A DNA stretch of 33,281 bases from Bacteroidales bacterium (GTDB lineage Bacteria > Bacteroidota > Bacteroidia > Bacteroidales > B18-G4). This document shows, one piece after another, positions 16,692 through 26,529 of the stretch. Under the pieces are notes generated by a model. That model saw only the letters and a program-made list of their open reading frames with translations. It did no database searches and was not told the DNA's origin. Where the stretch lies: the NCBI GenBank assembly GCA_018400295.1, contig JAGYMZ010000028.1, positions 1 to 33,281 of the forward strand. Reading direction: 5' to 3'. Numbering within the stretch: position 1 is the first letter of the stretch; each line of letters starts with the position of its first letter. The translations under genes and the position numbers were made by a program.

Positions 16692-18149
16692 ATGCACCAA
16701 AACCTGGCAAACATATTGACCGATGTAAAGATCTCTGAAACCCGGGGAGAAACCAGTATGGACATACATGATGTTTGCTTTGATTCCCGGCTCGCGACCC
16801 CTTCATCCCTGTTCCTTGCCTTCAGGGGAACCCGGACTGACGGGCACAACTTTATCGAAAAAGCCCTTGAATCGGGGGCCAGGGCGATTGTATGTGAACA
16901 GTTTCCGGATCAAATCCGCTCTGGGATCGCGTACATCCGTGTACCGGACAGCCATGAGGCATTGGGACAGATTGCCTCAAATTTCTATGAAAGGCCTTCG
17001 GAGAAAATACGTCTCATTGGTGTAACCGGCACGAACGGTAAAACGACGATCGTCAGCCTGCTGCATCAGTTGTTCAGGAATTTGGGATATGGCTCGGCAC
17101 TTCTATCCACCATTGAGAACAAGATCAACGATACCACCGGGGAAGCCACACACACCACCCCGGACCCGGTAAAACTCAACGAATTCCTTTCAAAAGCATG
17201 CAGGAAAGGATGTGCATATGCCTTCATGGAAGTGAGTTCCCATGCAACAGACCAAAAAAGGATCGCCGGCCTAAACTTCGCCGGCGGGGTCTTTACCAAT
17301 ATTACCCACGAACACCTGGATTACCACGGATCATTCAGGAGATACCTGGAAGCAAAAAAAGCATTTTTTGATGCACTGCCTGCCGGATCGTTCGCACTCT
17401 CAAACGCTGATGATAAAAATGGAGGATTTGTCCTGCAAAATACCAGGGCACAAAAACATACCTACGCATTACGATCCCCTTCCGATTTCAAGGGAAAACT
17501 GCTGGAGACCCGCTTCGACGGGCTCCTGATGCAAATAAACGAAAAAGAAGTATGGACGAAGCTCACGGGTCAGTTTAATGCGTACAACCTGCTCGCTGTC
17601 TACGGCACCGCGATCCTGCTTGATCAGAAAGACACGGAGGTGCTCCGGGAGATCAGCTTACTGAATGCCGCCGATGGCCGGTTCGATACGCTGGTAAGCA
17701 AGGACAACATAACCGCCATTGTAGATTATGCCCATTCGCCGGATGCGCTGGACAATGTACTTGATGCCATTAATGAAATGAGGAGCGGCAATGAACAGCT
17801 GATCACGGTAATAGGGGCAGGAGGTGACAGGGATACACAGAAAAGGCCCATGATGGCAGGTATGGCAGCCAATAAAAGCAACCGTGTGATACTTACCTCG
17901 GATAACCCAAGGACAGAAAACCCCCTGGAGATCATAAAGGATATGGAAAGAGGCCTGGACCCGGTGAACCGCAAAAAGGTGATCTCCATTACAGAACGAA
18001 AAGAAGCCATTAAGACCGCATGCGCACTGGCACAACCCGGCGACATTATTCTGGTGGCCGGAAAGGGACATGAACATTACCAGGAAATCAACGGGATCAG
18101 ACATCCCTTCGATGATAAGGAAATACTGAAAGAGTTTTTGGATACATAA
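16692..18149 (+). CDS. murE: UDP-N-acetylmuramoyl-L-alanyl-D-glutamate--2,6-diaminopimelate ligase MurE
   Basis: Mur ligase of 485 residues that adds the third stem-peptide residue. The N-terminal UDP-binding domain includes DSRLATPSSLFLAFRGTRTD. The ATP site GVTGTNGKTT is at about 109-118 and the central domain carries THEHLDYHGS and LEAKKAFF (carbamylated Lys region). SDNPRTENP (near 403) is the DNPR signature that selects meso-diaminopimelate over lysine. The C-terminal motif AGKGHEHYQ is present. The peptidoglycan is therefore predicted to be of the meso-DAP type. The start is 3 nt after the ftsI stop. Confidence 0.97.
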   Translation: MHQNLANILTDVKISETRGETSMDIHDVCFDSRLATPSSLFLAFRGTRTDGHNFIEKALESGARAIVCEQFPDQIRSGIAYIRVPDSHEALGQIASNFYERPSEKIRLIGVTGTNGKTTIVSLLHQLFRNLGYGSALLSTIENKINDTTGEATHTTPDPVKLNEFLSKACRKGCAYAFMEVSSHATDQKRIAGLNFAGGVFTNITHEHLDYHGSFRRYLEAKKAFFDALPAGSFALSNADDKNGGFVLQNTRAQKHTYALRSPSDFKGKLLETRFDGLLMQINEKEVWTKLTGQFNAYNLLAVYGTAILLDQKDTEVLREISLLNAADGRFDTLVSKDNITAIVDYAHSPDALDNVLDAINEMRSGNEQLITVIGAGGDRDTQKRPMMAGMAANKSNRVILTSDNPRTENPLEIIKDMERGLDPVNRKKVISITERKEAIKTACALAQPGDIILVAGKGHEHYQEINGIRHPFDDKEILKEFLDT

Positions 18150-18161
18150 CCATAAGCGATC

Positions 18162-19391
18162 ATGCTGTATTATTTATTCGATTATCTGCAACGATGCTGT
18201 GACTTCCCAGGTGCGGGAGTATTCCAGTATATTTCCTTCCGTGCAGCCGCCGCGGTGATCACATCGCTTATAATATCCCTGATATTTGGGAAGAAGTGGA
18301 TTCGGTTCCTGAACAGAAAGCAGGTGGGAGAGACCATCAGGGACCTCGGACTCGAAGGGCAAAAAGAAAAGCAGGGCACACCGACCATGGGCGGCCTGAT
18401 CATTCTGGCAGCCATCCTCATACCTTCCCTGCTCTTTGCCAGGCTTGACAACATTTACATCCTGCTCATGCTGTTTACCACCATATGGCTGGGTGTCATC
18501 GGGTTTATGGACGATTACATAAAGGTATTCCGGAAAAACAAATCCGGACTGATGGGGAAATATAAAATTGCCGGACAGATCATACTTGGACTGGTGGTTG
18601 GTCTGACCATGTACTTCAGCGAGTCGGTGGTAATACGTGAAAACATCACCGCACAGAAAGCAACGGATAACGAACAGGCTTACCAGGCCAGGTTTTCCAA
18701 AACCGATATCAAATCCACAAAAACCACCATACCGTTCTTTAAGAACAATGAATTGGACTATGCCATTCTGATCCGCTGGATGGGAAAGGGATTTGAAAAA
18801 TACGCATACCTCGTTTTCATCCCTGTTATCATACTGATCATTACGGCAGTTTCCAACGGTGCCAACCTGACCGATGGCATGGACGGGCTGGCCACAGGCA
18901 CATCGGCCATCATCGGGGCCACACTGGGCATCCTTGCATGGGTATCCGGCAACATCATTTTTGCCGATTATCTGAACATCATGTATATACCCAATACGGG
19001 AGAGCTTACCATATACGTAAGTGCTTTTGTTGGTGCCTGCATCGGTTTCCTGTGGTATAATTCCTATCCGGCACAGGTATTCATGGGCGATACAGGGAGC
19101 CTGTCCATCGGGGGGATCATTGCAGTTTTTGCCATTGTGATCCGCAAGGAGCTCCTGATACCTGTCCTATGTGGGATCTTTCTCGTGGAAAGCCTCTCGG
19201 TGATCATGCAGGTATCATACTTTAAATATACAAAGAGGAAACTTGGATACGGAAAACGGATTTTTAAAATGGCCCCGCTGCATCACCACTACCAGATTTT
19301 GGGATATCCTGAACCAAAGATCGTGCAACGCTTCCTGATCGTGGGCATCATGCTTGCCGTATTCACCATCATAACGCTAAAATTGAGATAA
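18162..19391 (+). CDS. mraY: Phospho-N-acetylmuramoyl-pentapeptide-transferase MraY
   Basis: Integral membrane enzyme that makes lipid I by transferring phospho-MurNAc-pentapeptide to undecaprenyl phosphate. It has about ten membrane helices. Family motifs are GTPTMGG (about 72-78), [11 protein letters not shown] (116-126, the Mg-binding DD pair), [10 protein letters not shown] (about 235-244), MGDTGSL and PLHHHYQ (about 371-377). At 409 residues it is longer than E. coli MraY (360); most of the difference is a polar insertion at about 150-200, common in Bacteroidota. It is spaced 12 nt after murE and 6 nt before murD. Confidence 0.97.
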   Translation: MLYYLFDYLQRCCDFPGAGVFQYISFRAAAAVITSLIISLIFGKKWIRFLNRKQVGETIRDLGLEGQKEKQGTPTMGGLIILAAILIPSLLFARLDNIYILLMLFTTIWLGVIGFMDDYIKVFRKNKSGLMGKYKIAGQIILGLVVGLTMYFSESVVIRENITAQKATDNEQAYQARFSKTDIKSTKTTIPFFKNNELDYAILIRWMGKGFEKYAYLVFIPVIILIITAVSNGANLTDGMDGLATGTSAIIGATLGILAWVSGNIIFADYLNIMYIPNTGELTIYVSAFVGACIGFLWYNSYPAQVFMGDTGSLSIGGIIAVFAIVIRKELLIPVLCGIFLVESLSVIMQVSYFKYTKRKLGYGKRIFKMAPLHHHYQILGYPEPKIVQRFLIVGIMLAVFTIITLKLR

Positions 19392-19397
19392 TATGGA

Positions 19398-20741
19398 ATG
19401 AAAAAATACAACATCATAGTGATTGGGGCCGGAGAAAGCGGGACCGGGGCCGCTGTCCTGGCCAGGAAAAAAGGGATCGGTGTTTTCGTCACGGATCTGG
19501 GTAAAATAAAAAATGACCATAAAAACGTTCTTTCACATAATGATATCCCTTTTGAAGAAGGCAAACATACCAGGGATCGAATCTTGGCGGCGGATCAGAT
19601 CATTAAAAGTCCGGGGATCCCTGATACAGCGCCAATGATAACACAAATCAGGGAAAAAGGCATACCGGTCATCTCGGAAATTGAGTTCGCCTCCCGGTAC
19701 ACCAATGCAACGAAGATCTGCATAACCGGAAGCAATGGCAAAACAACCACCGCAAGCCTTACGCAACACATCCTGAAAAAGGCCGGCCTGGATACATGCC
19801 TGGCCGGAAACGTGGGAAATAGTTTTGCCAAAGAGCTGGCCCATAAAGATCATGCCATTTTTGTACTGGAGATCAGCAGTTTTCAGTTGGATGACATGTA
19901 CGAATTCAGGGCGGAAATTGCGGTATTACTGAACATTACACCCGATCACCTCGACCGGTACGACAACCGTTTTACAAAATACCGGGATTCAAAGTTCAGG
20001 ATACTCAATAACCAGCAAAAAAAAGATGCCTTCATCTATTGTTTCGATGACCGGAACATACGGGAAGAAATTTCCAACAGGGATATCCGTGCCAGGCAAT
20101 TCCCCTTCTCCATCACCCGGAAGATCAGAGGGAACGGGGCATTCCTGGATGATAACAAGATAATGATCATTAACGATTCAAATACATTTGAAATGACCAT
20201 CGAAATGCTTGCATTACAGGGAAAACACAACATTTTCAATTCAATGGCCGCGGGCATCACAGCCAGGGTGCTGGATATCCGCAAAGAAACCATTAAGGAA
20301 AGTCTTTCGGATTTTCAGAACATACCCCACAGACTGGAGTATATCGCCAATGTAATGGGAATAGAATTTGTTAACGACTCAAAAGCCACCAATGTCAACG
20401 CAACCTGGTATGCCCTGGAAAGTATGAATAAACCGGTGATCTGGATTGCAGGCGGCCAGGATAAAGGAAATGACTACACCCTGCTGAAAGGACTTGTCAG
20501 AAAGAAAGTCAGGGCCATCGTTTGCCTGGGCCTGGAAAACAGCAAAATTCATGAAGCTTTTGCAGATGATGTGGAACGCATTATCGATACAACATCCATG
20601 GAAGACACGGTCAATTGTGCCTTTCACCTTGGTCACAAAAATGATGTGGTCCTGCTGTCTCCTGCATGCGCCAGCTTCGATCTTTTTGAGAATTATGCCG
20701 ACAGAGGAAGCCAGTTTAAAAATGCGGTGAATAAATTATAA
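19398..20741 (+). CDS. murD: UDP-N-acetylmuramoyl-L-alanine--D-glutamate ligase MurD
   Basis: Cytoplasmic Mur ligase of 447 residues that adds D-glutamate to UDP-MurNAc-L-Ala. A Rossmann-like N-terminus (VIGAGESGTGAA) binds the nucleotide sugar. The P-loop ITGSNGKTTTA is near 110 and EISSFQLD and LNITPDHLDRYD follow. FVNDSKATNVNAT is the MurD-specific block, and the C-terminal domain includes LLSPACASFDLFENYADRG. Six nucleotides separate it from both mraY and ftsW. Confidence 0.97.
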   Translation: MKKYNIIVIGAGESGTGAAVLARKKGIGVFVTDLGKIKNDHKNVLSHNDIPFEEGKHTRDRILAADQIIKSPGIPDTAPMITQIREKGIPVISEIEFASRYTNATKICITGSNGKTTTASLTQHILKKAGLDTCLAGNVGNSFAKELAHKDHAIFVLEISSFQLDDMYEFRAEIAVLLNITPDHLDRYDNRFTKYRDSKFRILNNQQKKDAFIYCFDDRNIREEISNRDIRARQFPFSITRKIRGNGAFLDDNKIMIINDSNTFEMTIEMLALQGKHNIFNSMAAGITARVLDIRKETIKESLSDFQNIPHRLEYIANVMGIEFVNDSKATNVNATWYALESMNKPVIWIAGGQDKGNDYTLLKGLVRKKVRAIVCLGLENSKIHEAFADDVERIIDTTSMEDTVNCAFHLGHKNDVVLLSPACASFDLFENYADRGSQFKNAVNKL

Positions 20742-20747
20742 CAACAT

Positions 20748-21923
20748 ATGCCAACGTTTATCAGAAATATCATTAACAATACCAGGGGCGACCGGGTTAT
20801 CTGGGCCGTGGTTTTCATTCTTTCCATTTTTTCCCTGCTGGCCGTTTACAGTTCCACCGGAACCCTGGCGTATAAATATCAGGGTGGGAATACGGAATAT
20901 TACCTTTTCAAACACCTGATCATTCTGTTGATGGGACTATTCCTTATCTACATAACCCATCTCATTAAGTTCACATACTTTTCCAGGATCTTTCAGATCG
21001 CATTATATATTGCCATTCCTTTGCTTGTCATAACATTATTTGCCGGACTGAACCTCAACGAAGCACGGCGGGCTTTGCAACTTCCTTTTAACCTCACCTT
21101 TCAAACCTCAGACCTGGCAAAGCTCACCCTCATTCTGTACCTTGCCAGGGTCTTGAGTCATAAAGGTCTGGACATCAAAAACTTTAAAACGGCTGCATTG
21201 CATCTGTACCTGCCCTCGCTGATCATTTGCGCACTGATATTCCCGGCCAATTTCTCCACGGCAGCCATACTTTTCAGCATCAGTATTTTGCTTATGTATA
21301 TCGGGGGGGTGCGCACAAAACATATTCTTTCATTCACCGGCATAACAGCGCTTTTACTGGTTTTGGCCGTACTCACAGGATTGGCATTCCCAAAGGTCCT
21401 GCCGCGCACGGAAACCTGGACCAACCGGATAGCCATCTTCTTCGATGCAGGTGAAGCGGGAAAAGAAGATGCCTATCAGGTTGAACAATCCAAAATAGCC
21501 ATCGCTTCGGGAGGGATCTTCGGAAAAGCACCCGGAAACAGCACACAACGGAACTTTCTGCCCCATCCCTACTCCGATTTCATTTTTGCCATCATCGTGG
21601 AAGAATACGGACTTGCCGGGGGGGCATTCATGGTATTGATGTTCCTGATCTTGTTCTTCCGGGTGGTGAGGATCACTGCCCGGTCGCCCCGCAACTTTGG
21701 GGCATTGATGGTCTTCGGCGTCGGTTTTAGCCTGGTTTTCCAGGCTATGATAAATATGGCCGTAGCCGTGAACCTGCTGCCCGTTACCGGTCAGCCCCTG
21801 CCACTGGTAAGTATGGGAGGAACATCCATTTGGTTCACGTCCATTTCTATCGGGATCATCCTGAGCGTCAGTAAAGAAACAGAAAAAAAAGAAGCAAATG
21901 AACAACAACCTGCAACAGCATAA
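20748..21923 (+). CDS. ftsW: Septal peptidoglycan glycosyltransferase FtsW (SEDS family)
   Basis: Polytopic SEDS protein of 391 residues that polymerises glycan strands at the septum together with FtsI. About ten hydrophobic segments are visible. Conserved SEDS features include LNEARRALQLP (the NGARRW-like block), FQTSDLAKL, HPYSDFIFAIIVEEYG and PVTGQPLPLVSMGGTS near the C-terminus. The start at 20748 gives a short cytoplasmic tail before helix 1. The 3' end overlaps murG by 26 nt in another frame, which suggests translational coupling. Confidence 0.96.
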   Translation: MPTFIRNIINNTRGDRVIWAVVFILSIFSLLAVYSSTGTLAYKYQGGNTEYYLFKHLIILLMGLFLIYITHLIKFTYFSRIFQIALYIAIPLLVITLFAGLNLNEARRALQLPFNLTFQTSDLAKLTLILYLARVLSHKGLDIKNFKTAALHLYLPSLIICALIFPANFSTAAILFSISILLMYIGGVRTKHILSFTGITALLLVLAVLTGLAFPKVLPRTETWTNRIAIFFDAGEAGKEDAYQVEQSKIAIASGGIFGKAPGNSTQRNFLPHPYSDFIFAIIVEEYGLAGGAFMVLMFLILFFRVVRITARSPRNFGALMVFGVGFSLVFQAMINMAVAVNLLPVTGQPLPLVSMGGTSIWFTSISIGIILSVSKETEKKEANEQQPATA

Positions 21924-23046
21924 ATACAGGTTCATCATCAGCGGTGGTGGAACGGGAGGACATATTTTCCCTGCCATCAGCATAGCCCATGCGCTGAAAT
22001 CCATAACCAGAAATGCTGAGATACTCTTCGTAGGTGCAAAGGGACGCATGGAAATGGAAAAGGTACCGGCCGCTGGATATACAATCAAAGGTTTGTGGAT
22101 CAGTGGCATACAGCGGAAAATCTCCACACAGAACCTCCTCTTCCCCTTCAAATTAATATCCAGCCTTATCAAAGCCACACGAATAATCAAAAACTTTAAA
22201 CCCGACGCAGTGGTCGGTACAGGCGGGTATGCCAGTGGCCCCACCCTCAGGATAGCATGCTGGAAAAACATACCCTGTGTTATCCAGGAACAAAATTCCT
22301 TCCCCGGGATCACAAACCGGTTACTGGCCAAAAGGGTGCAAAAAATATGTGTTGCCCACGAAAACATGCAAAGGTATTTCCCGGCCGAAAAGATCATACA
22401 CACAGGAAACCCCGTCCGCAAAGACATCCTCAACCTTGAAGGAAAACGGACGGAAGGATTCCGGATGTTTGAGATAAACACCCCGGGCCCTGTTATTCTG
22501 ATGATCGGGGGCAGTCAGGGTGCCCTGTCCGTAAACCGGGCGATCAGCAACATGCTGCAGGCATTTCCCGAAAATAAGGTCCATCTGATCTGGCAAACAG
22601 GAGAAAGCTACGCGGAAACAGCCAGGGCAGACCTGACAGCGCTAAGCCGTTCCTTCCCCGCCGCAAAGGAATTCATTCACATCCGGAGGTTTATCCGCCG
22701 GATGGACCTGGCTTATGCTTCCGCAGACATGGTTGTTTCGCGCGCCGGAGCCATTGCCATTTCGGAGCTGTGCGTTGCAGGCAAACCCTGCATTCTGGTT
22801 CCGTTGCCGCATGCGGCGGAAGACCACCAGACCAGGAATGCAGAGGAGTTGGTTAAAAAACAGGCAGCCATTCTCATACCGGATAATAAGCTGGGGGAAT
22901 GCCTGCAAGATCAAATGTTCAGACTGATCCGGGATGAGCAAAGAATGAAAAACATGCGCAAAGAGATCTCCGCGATGGCGGTCAGAGATGCATCAGAGAA
23001 AATTGCAAATGAAATCATAGACTTGATCCGTAATGAGCAGGCTTAA
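21898..23046 (+). CDS. murG: UDP-N-acetylglucosamine--N-acetylmuramyl-(pentapeptide) pyrophosphoryl-undecaprenol GlcNAc transferase MurG
   Basis: GT28 glycosyltransferase of 382 residues that converts lipid I to lipid II on the inner face of the membrane. The N-terminal Rossmann loop is GGGTGGHIFPA (about 16-26), and VGTGGYASGP and QEQNSFPGITNR are the usual acceptor-side motifs. MIGGSQGALSVN and SRAGAIAISELC form the UDP-GlcNAc site. The first 26 nt overlap the end of ftsW and the last 14 nt overlap murC. Confidence 0.97.
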   Translation: MNNNLQQHKYRFIISGGGTGGHIFPAISIAHALKSITRNAEILFVGAKGRMEMEKVPAAGYTIKGLWISGIQRKISTQNLLFPFKLISSLIKATRIIKNFKPDAVVGTGGYASGPTLRIACWKNIPCVIQEQNSFPGITNRLLAKRVQKICVAHENMQRYFPAEKIIHTGNPVRKDILNLEGKRTEGFRMFEINTPGPVILMIGGSQGALSVNRAISNMLQAFPENKVHLIWQTGESYAETARADLTALSRSFPAAKEFIHIRRFIRRMDLAYASADMVVSRAGAIAISELCVAGKPCILVPLPHAAEDHQTRNAEELVKKQAAILIPDNKLGECLQDQMFRLIRDEQRMKNMRKEISAMAVRDASEKIANEIIDLIRNEQA

Positions 23047-24397
23047 AAACATAAAAACAGCATACCTCCTCGGCATCGGAGGCATCGGGATGAGCGGTAT
23101 CGCCAGATATCTGGCTTCCACCGGAGTGTCCGTGCATGGATACGACCGCACCGCTACGCCGCTGACCCGGACCCTGGAAAAAGAAGGCATGCAGATACAT
23201 TATGAAATAAATACCCATAAAATACCGGCCGCTACGGATATTGCAATTTATACCCCCGCCATCCCCGCCGATCACGAAGAACTGGTCTGCATCAGGAAGG
23301 CCGGAACAGATTTGATCAAACGTTCAGAGGCACTGGCAGAAATTACCCGCGATCGTTTTACCATTGCGGTGGCAGGCACACACGGTAAAACAACGGTTTC
23401 TTCCATCCTGGGCCACATTCTGAAAGAAGCCGGTGTCAACGTAACAGCTTTTGTGGGTGGCATCATGAAAAAATATAATTCCAACATCATTTTCAGCCGG
23501 CCAACAGATGTCTTCGTCGTGGAAGCGGATGAATACGACCGTTCCTTTCTCAAACTGCATCCCGACATTGCCATCATAACATCCATGGATGCGGACCACC
23601 TGGATGTATACGGTACCCGGTCAGAACTGATCCGTTCCTTTGTTCAGTTTGCCGCCGGGTTGAAAAAAAACGGCAGGCTCATCCTCAGCGATACGATCGA
23701 TCAGGACCTGTTCGGAGACATACGAAAACAAACCTGTGGCTTAACAAAAACGGCAGATTTCCGGACCAGCGAATACCGTATACACGAACACCATTATATG
23801 TTTTCCGCCACCGATAACCTGGATCATTACCTGGATAATGTAAATTTTGACATCCCCGGAAAATACAACATGGAAAATGCGCTGATCGCCTCAGCAGCAG
23901 CTTTTGGTTATGGATTGGACGCAGATGCGGTCAAAAAAGGGCTGGAGTCATACACCGGTGTATTTCGCCGGTTCGACTACAAGGTCAAATCCGCCAGGCA
24001 CATTTACATCGATGATTATGCACACCATCCCAGGGAACTGCAGGCCTGCATCTCTGCAGTGAAGGAACTCTATCCCGGGAAAAAGATCACGGGCATATTT
24101 CAGCCCCATTTATACAGCCGGACCCGTGACTTTGCCGCGGCTTTTGCATCCAGCCTGGAACGCCTGGATGAAATCATTCTCATCCCCATTTATCCGGCAA
24201 GGGAAGATCCTTTGCCGGGAATAGGCCCGGCGACAATCCTGGATAAAATGCACCATCCGGCAAAGATGTTCGCTGAAAAAGATGCGATCCCCGGCATCAT
24301 ACGGAAAAAAATGCCTGAAGTGCTCCTCACGCTGGGAGCCGGGGATATCGATCAGCTGTCAGAACCCATCCGGAAAATATTGGAGGAATGTCAATGA
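23033..24397 (+). CDS. murC: UDP-N-acetylmuramate--L-alanine ligase MurC
   Basis: Mur ligase of 454 residues that adds the first amino acid, L-alanine, to UDP-MurNAc. It begins with the Rossmann motif GIGGIGMSGIARYL, followed by the P-loop AGTHGKTTVSS (about 114-124). VVEADEYDRSFL, TSMDADHLDVYG and YIDDYAHHPRE are MurC signatures, and FQPHLYSRT lies in the C-terminal domain. It overlaps murG by 14 nt and ftsQ by 4 nt (ATGA). Confidence 0.97.
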   Translation: MSRLKNIKTAYLLGIGGIGMSGIARYLASTGVSVHGYDRTATPLTRTLEKEGMQIHYEINTHKIPAATDIAIYTPAIPADHEELVCIRKAGTDLIKRSEALAEITRDRFTIAVAGTHGKTTVSSILGHILKEAGVNVTAFVGGIMKKYNSNIIFSRPTDVFVVEADEYDRSFLKLHPDIAIITSMDADHLDVYGTRSELIRSFVQFAAGLKKNGRLILSDTIDQDLFGDIRKQTCGLTKTADFRTSEYRIHEHHYMFSATDNLDHYLDNVNFDIPGKYNMENALIASAAAFGYGLDADAVKKGLESYTGVFRRFDYKVKSARHIYIDDYAHHPRELQACISAVKELYPGKKITGIFQPHLYSRTRDFAAAFASSLERLDEIILIPIYPAREDPLPGIGPATILDKMHHPAKMFAEKDAIPGIIRKKMPEVLLTLGAGDIDQLSEPIRKILEECQ

Positions 24398-25170
24398 AAA
24401 AATCGCTTGAAATATTGATCTGGATCGCCGTTTCCGTGGCCTTGATCTTCCTGCTGTCCTTTGCTGAAGCAAATCACAGGCAAACCATCTGCAACGATAT
24501 ATGCATCAGTATTGATTGCAACGAAACCGATACGCTGATCCGGCCCGGGAAGATCCTGGGAGCCATAACGCGGAATTGCGACACCATCATTGGCAAGCCC
24601 ATCCATACAATCAACATCAGAGCAGTAGGCAGCAGTCTCTCCAAATTCCCATGCATAGCAAACTGTAACACCTATACGGATATGGAAGGCCGCTTGAATG
24701 TACACATTAAACAACGCAAACCCGTAATGCGGATCATTACAAAAGACCAGAAAAGTTATTATGTTGACGGGAAAGGCATTGTATTCCCCGCAGATACACA
24801 GGGGGCGGCCAGGGTAATGATCATAAACGGCAACATACCGGCCATTTCCATTCCTGCAGGCACTTTCGTCAGCATGGACAGCCTGGCACCTCAGAGGACA
24901 TTCCAGGCCATCCGGGAAGTAGCCGGGGAAATAATGAACAGGGAATTACTTAAAGCTTTGATAGAGCAAATATACATCACAAACAACAATGAATTCGAAT
25001 TCATACCCAAGATAGGCCGTCAGGTCATTGAGTTTGGGCTACCCGAGCGCACGGAGCAGAAACTGGATTATCTGGTTGCCTTTTACCGGGAAGGGATCCC
25101 AAAGGCAGGATGGAACACCTACAAGACAATCAACTTAACGTATAACCATCAAATTGTTTGTTCAAAATAA
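24394..25170 (+). CDS. ftsQ: Cell division protein FtsQ
   Basis: Bitopic divisome protein of 258 residues that links FtsL/FtsB with other division proteins. A membrane helix lies at about 7-23, followed by a periplasmic POTRA/beta domain. The block MEGRLNVHIKQRKPVMRI and the SYYVDGKG strand match Bacteroidota FtsQ. I chose ATG 24394 over ATG 24388 because it forms an ATGA overlap with the murC stop and has GGAGG (24382-24386) seven nucleotides upstream; this clear Shine-Dalgarno is unusual here. Six cysteines occur within residues 33-91 (33, 37, 42, 62, 87, 91), which is odd for this protein. The name rests on position between murC and ftsA plus these motifs. Confidence 0.9.
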   Translation: MKKSLEILIWIAVSVALIFLLSFAEANHRQTICNDICISIDCNETDTLIRPGKILGAITRNCDTIIGKPIHTINIRAVGSSLSKFPCIANCNTYTDMEGRLNVHIKQRKPVMRIITKDQKSYYVDGKGIVFPADTQGAARVMIINGNIPAISIPAGTFVSMDSLAPQRTFQAIREVAGEIMNRELLKALIEQIYITNNNEFEFIPKIGRQVIEFGLPERTEQKLDYLVAFYREGIPKAGWNTYKTINLTYNHQIVCSK

Positions 25171-25177
25171 AAAGGCT

Positions 25178-26479
25178 ATGGAAAAATCGGATATTATCGT
25201 TGGATTGGATATCGGGACTACTAAGATAGCAGCCATTGTGGGCCGGAGAAATGAGCATGGCAAGATCGAGATCCTGGGTCACGGCCGGACCGAATCGATC
25301 GGGGTTAAAAGGGGTGTTGTCTCCAACATTGAAAACACCGTCAGGTCAATCCGGATCGCCATTGAGCAGGCAGAACAGAAATCCGGCGCAAAAATACGCC
25401 TGGTGAATGTGGGAATAGCCGGACAACATATTAAGAGCCTGCAGCATCATGGCAGCATCATACGGAAAAACATTGACGAAGAGATCAGCCAGGAAGACCT
25501 GGATACCCTTCACAGCAACATGTATAACCTGAATATGAACCCAGGGGAAGAGATCATCGATGTCATACCCCAGGAATACATCATCGATGCGGAACAGGGG
25601 ATCAAGAGACCCATCGGAATGCTTGGGAATTCATTGGAAGCCAATTTCCACATCATCATCGGTCAGACCGCTGCAGCTAAGAACATATACAAATGTGTCA
25701 GGAAAGCCGGCCTGGAAGTAGTGGACCTGATCCTGGAACCTATTGCATCAGCCGAATCCTGCCTGAATGATGATGAAAAAGAAGCCGGTGTAGCCATGGT
25801 GGACATCGGAGGAGGGACCACCGATATCGCCATTTTCCAGGACGGGATCATACGCCACACAGCGGTGATCCCATTCGGGGGAGACATCATCACCGAAGAC
25901 ATCAAGGAAGGCTGCACGATCATCAAAAAACATGCGGAAGAACTGAAAGTCAAGTTCGGCTCTTCCCTTGCCAGTGAGAACCGTGAAGAAGAGATCGTAG
26001 CCATACCGGGGCTCCGTGGCCGTCCACCCAAGGAGATCACCTTGAAGAACCTTGCAAATATAATACAGGCAAGGACCGAAGAGATTATTGAACATATTTA
26101 CTATGAGATACGCAATTCGGGATATGAGAAAAAACTTATTGCCGGGATTGTCCTGACCGGCGGCGGAGCCCAGCTCAAGCACCTGGTACAGCTCACGGAA
26201 TTCATGACAGGAATGGATACACGCATTGGATATCCCAACGAACACCTCTCCAGTGATGTATCCGATGAAGTGGCCACACCGATGTATTCCACAGGTATCG
26301 GACTTGTGATCGAAGGCGCATGGCGGGTGGAAAGAGAAAACCGGAAAAAAACGGAAACCGAAGCAGGGGAGCAGGAAGATGATGCCCAGGCAGAAGGGGC
26401 AAAACAAAAAAAAGGATTCAAACCACCGAGTTTTCTCAAAAGGATACAGGATTGGTTTGAAGGAGATGAACTTGAGTAA
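25178..26479 (+). CDS. ftsA: Cell division protein FtsA
   Basis: Actin-like ATPase of 433 residues that tethers FtsZ to the membrane. The phosphate 1 motif IVGLDIGTTKIAAIVG is near residue 6, the phosphate 2 motif DIGGGTTDIAIF near 208, and the adenosine motif LTGGGAQLKHL near 326. A charged linker follows, ending in FLKRIQDWFEGDELE, the amphipathic membrane-targeting helix. The frame is open upstream to a TTG at 25154, but that would overlap ftsQ; ATG 25178, preceded by AAAAAGG, gives the usual FtsA start. It is 7 nt after ftsQ and 50 nt before ftsZ. Confidence 0.97.
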   Translation: MEKSDIIVGLDIGTTKIAAIVGRRNEHGKIEILGHGRTESIGVKRGVVSNIENTVRSIRIAIEQAEQKSGAKIRLVNVGIAGQHIKSLQHHGSIIRKNIDEEISQEDLDTLHSNMYNLNMNPGEEIIDVIPQEYIIDAEQGIKRPIGMLGNSLEANFHIIIGQTAAAKNIYKCVRKAGLEVVDLILEPIASAESCLNDDEKEAGVAMVDIGGGTTDIAIFQDGIIRHTAVIPFGGDIITEDIKEGCTIIKKHAEELKVKFGSSLASENREEEIVAIPGLRGRPPKEITLKNLANIIQARTEEIIEHIYYEIRNSGYEKKLIAGIVLTGGGAQLKHLVQLTEFMTGMDTRIGYPNEHLSSDVSDEVATPMYSTGIGLVIEGAWRVERENRKKTETEAGEQEDDAQAEGAKQKKGFKPPSFLKRIQDWFEGDELE

Positions 26480-26529
26480 ATAAGGCATATAATCCAGTAA
26501 ATGTAAAACCAATTAAAATACCGGAAAAA

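Noticed and set aside
21354-22481. 375-codon minus-strand ORF
   Set aside because: Antisense to ftsW and murG, both of which are unmistakable; composition rich in Cys, His and Pro, typical of a shadow frame.
25748-26512. 254-codon minus-strand ORF
   Set aside because: Antisense to ftsA; no independent evidence.
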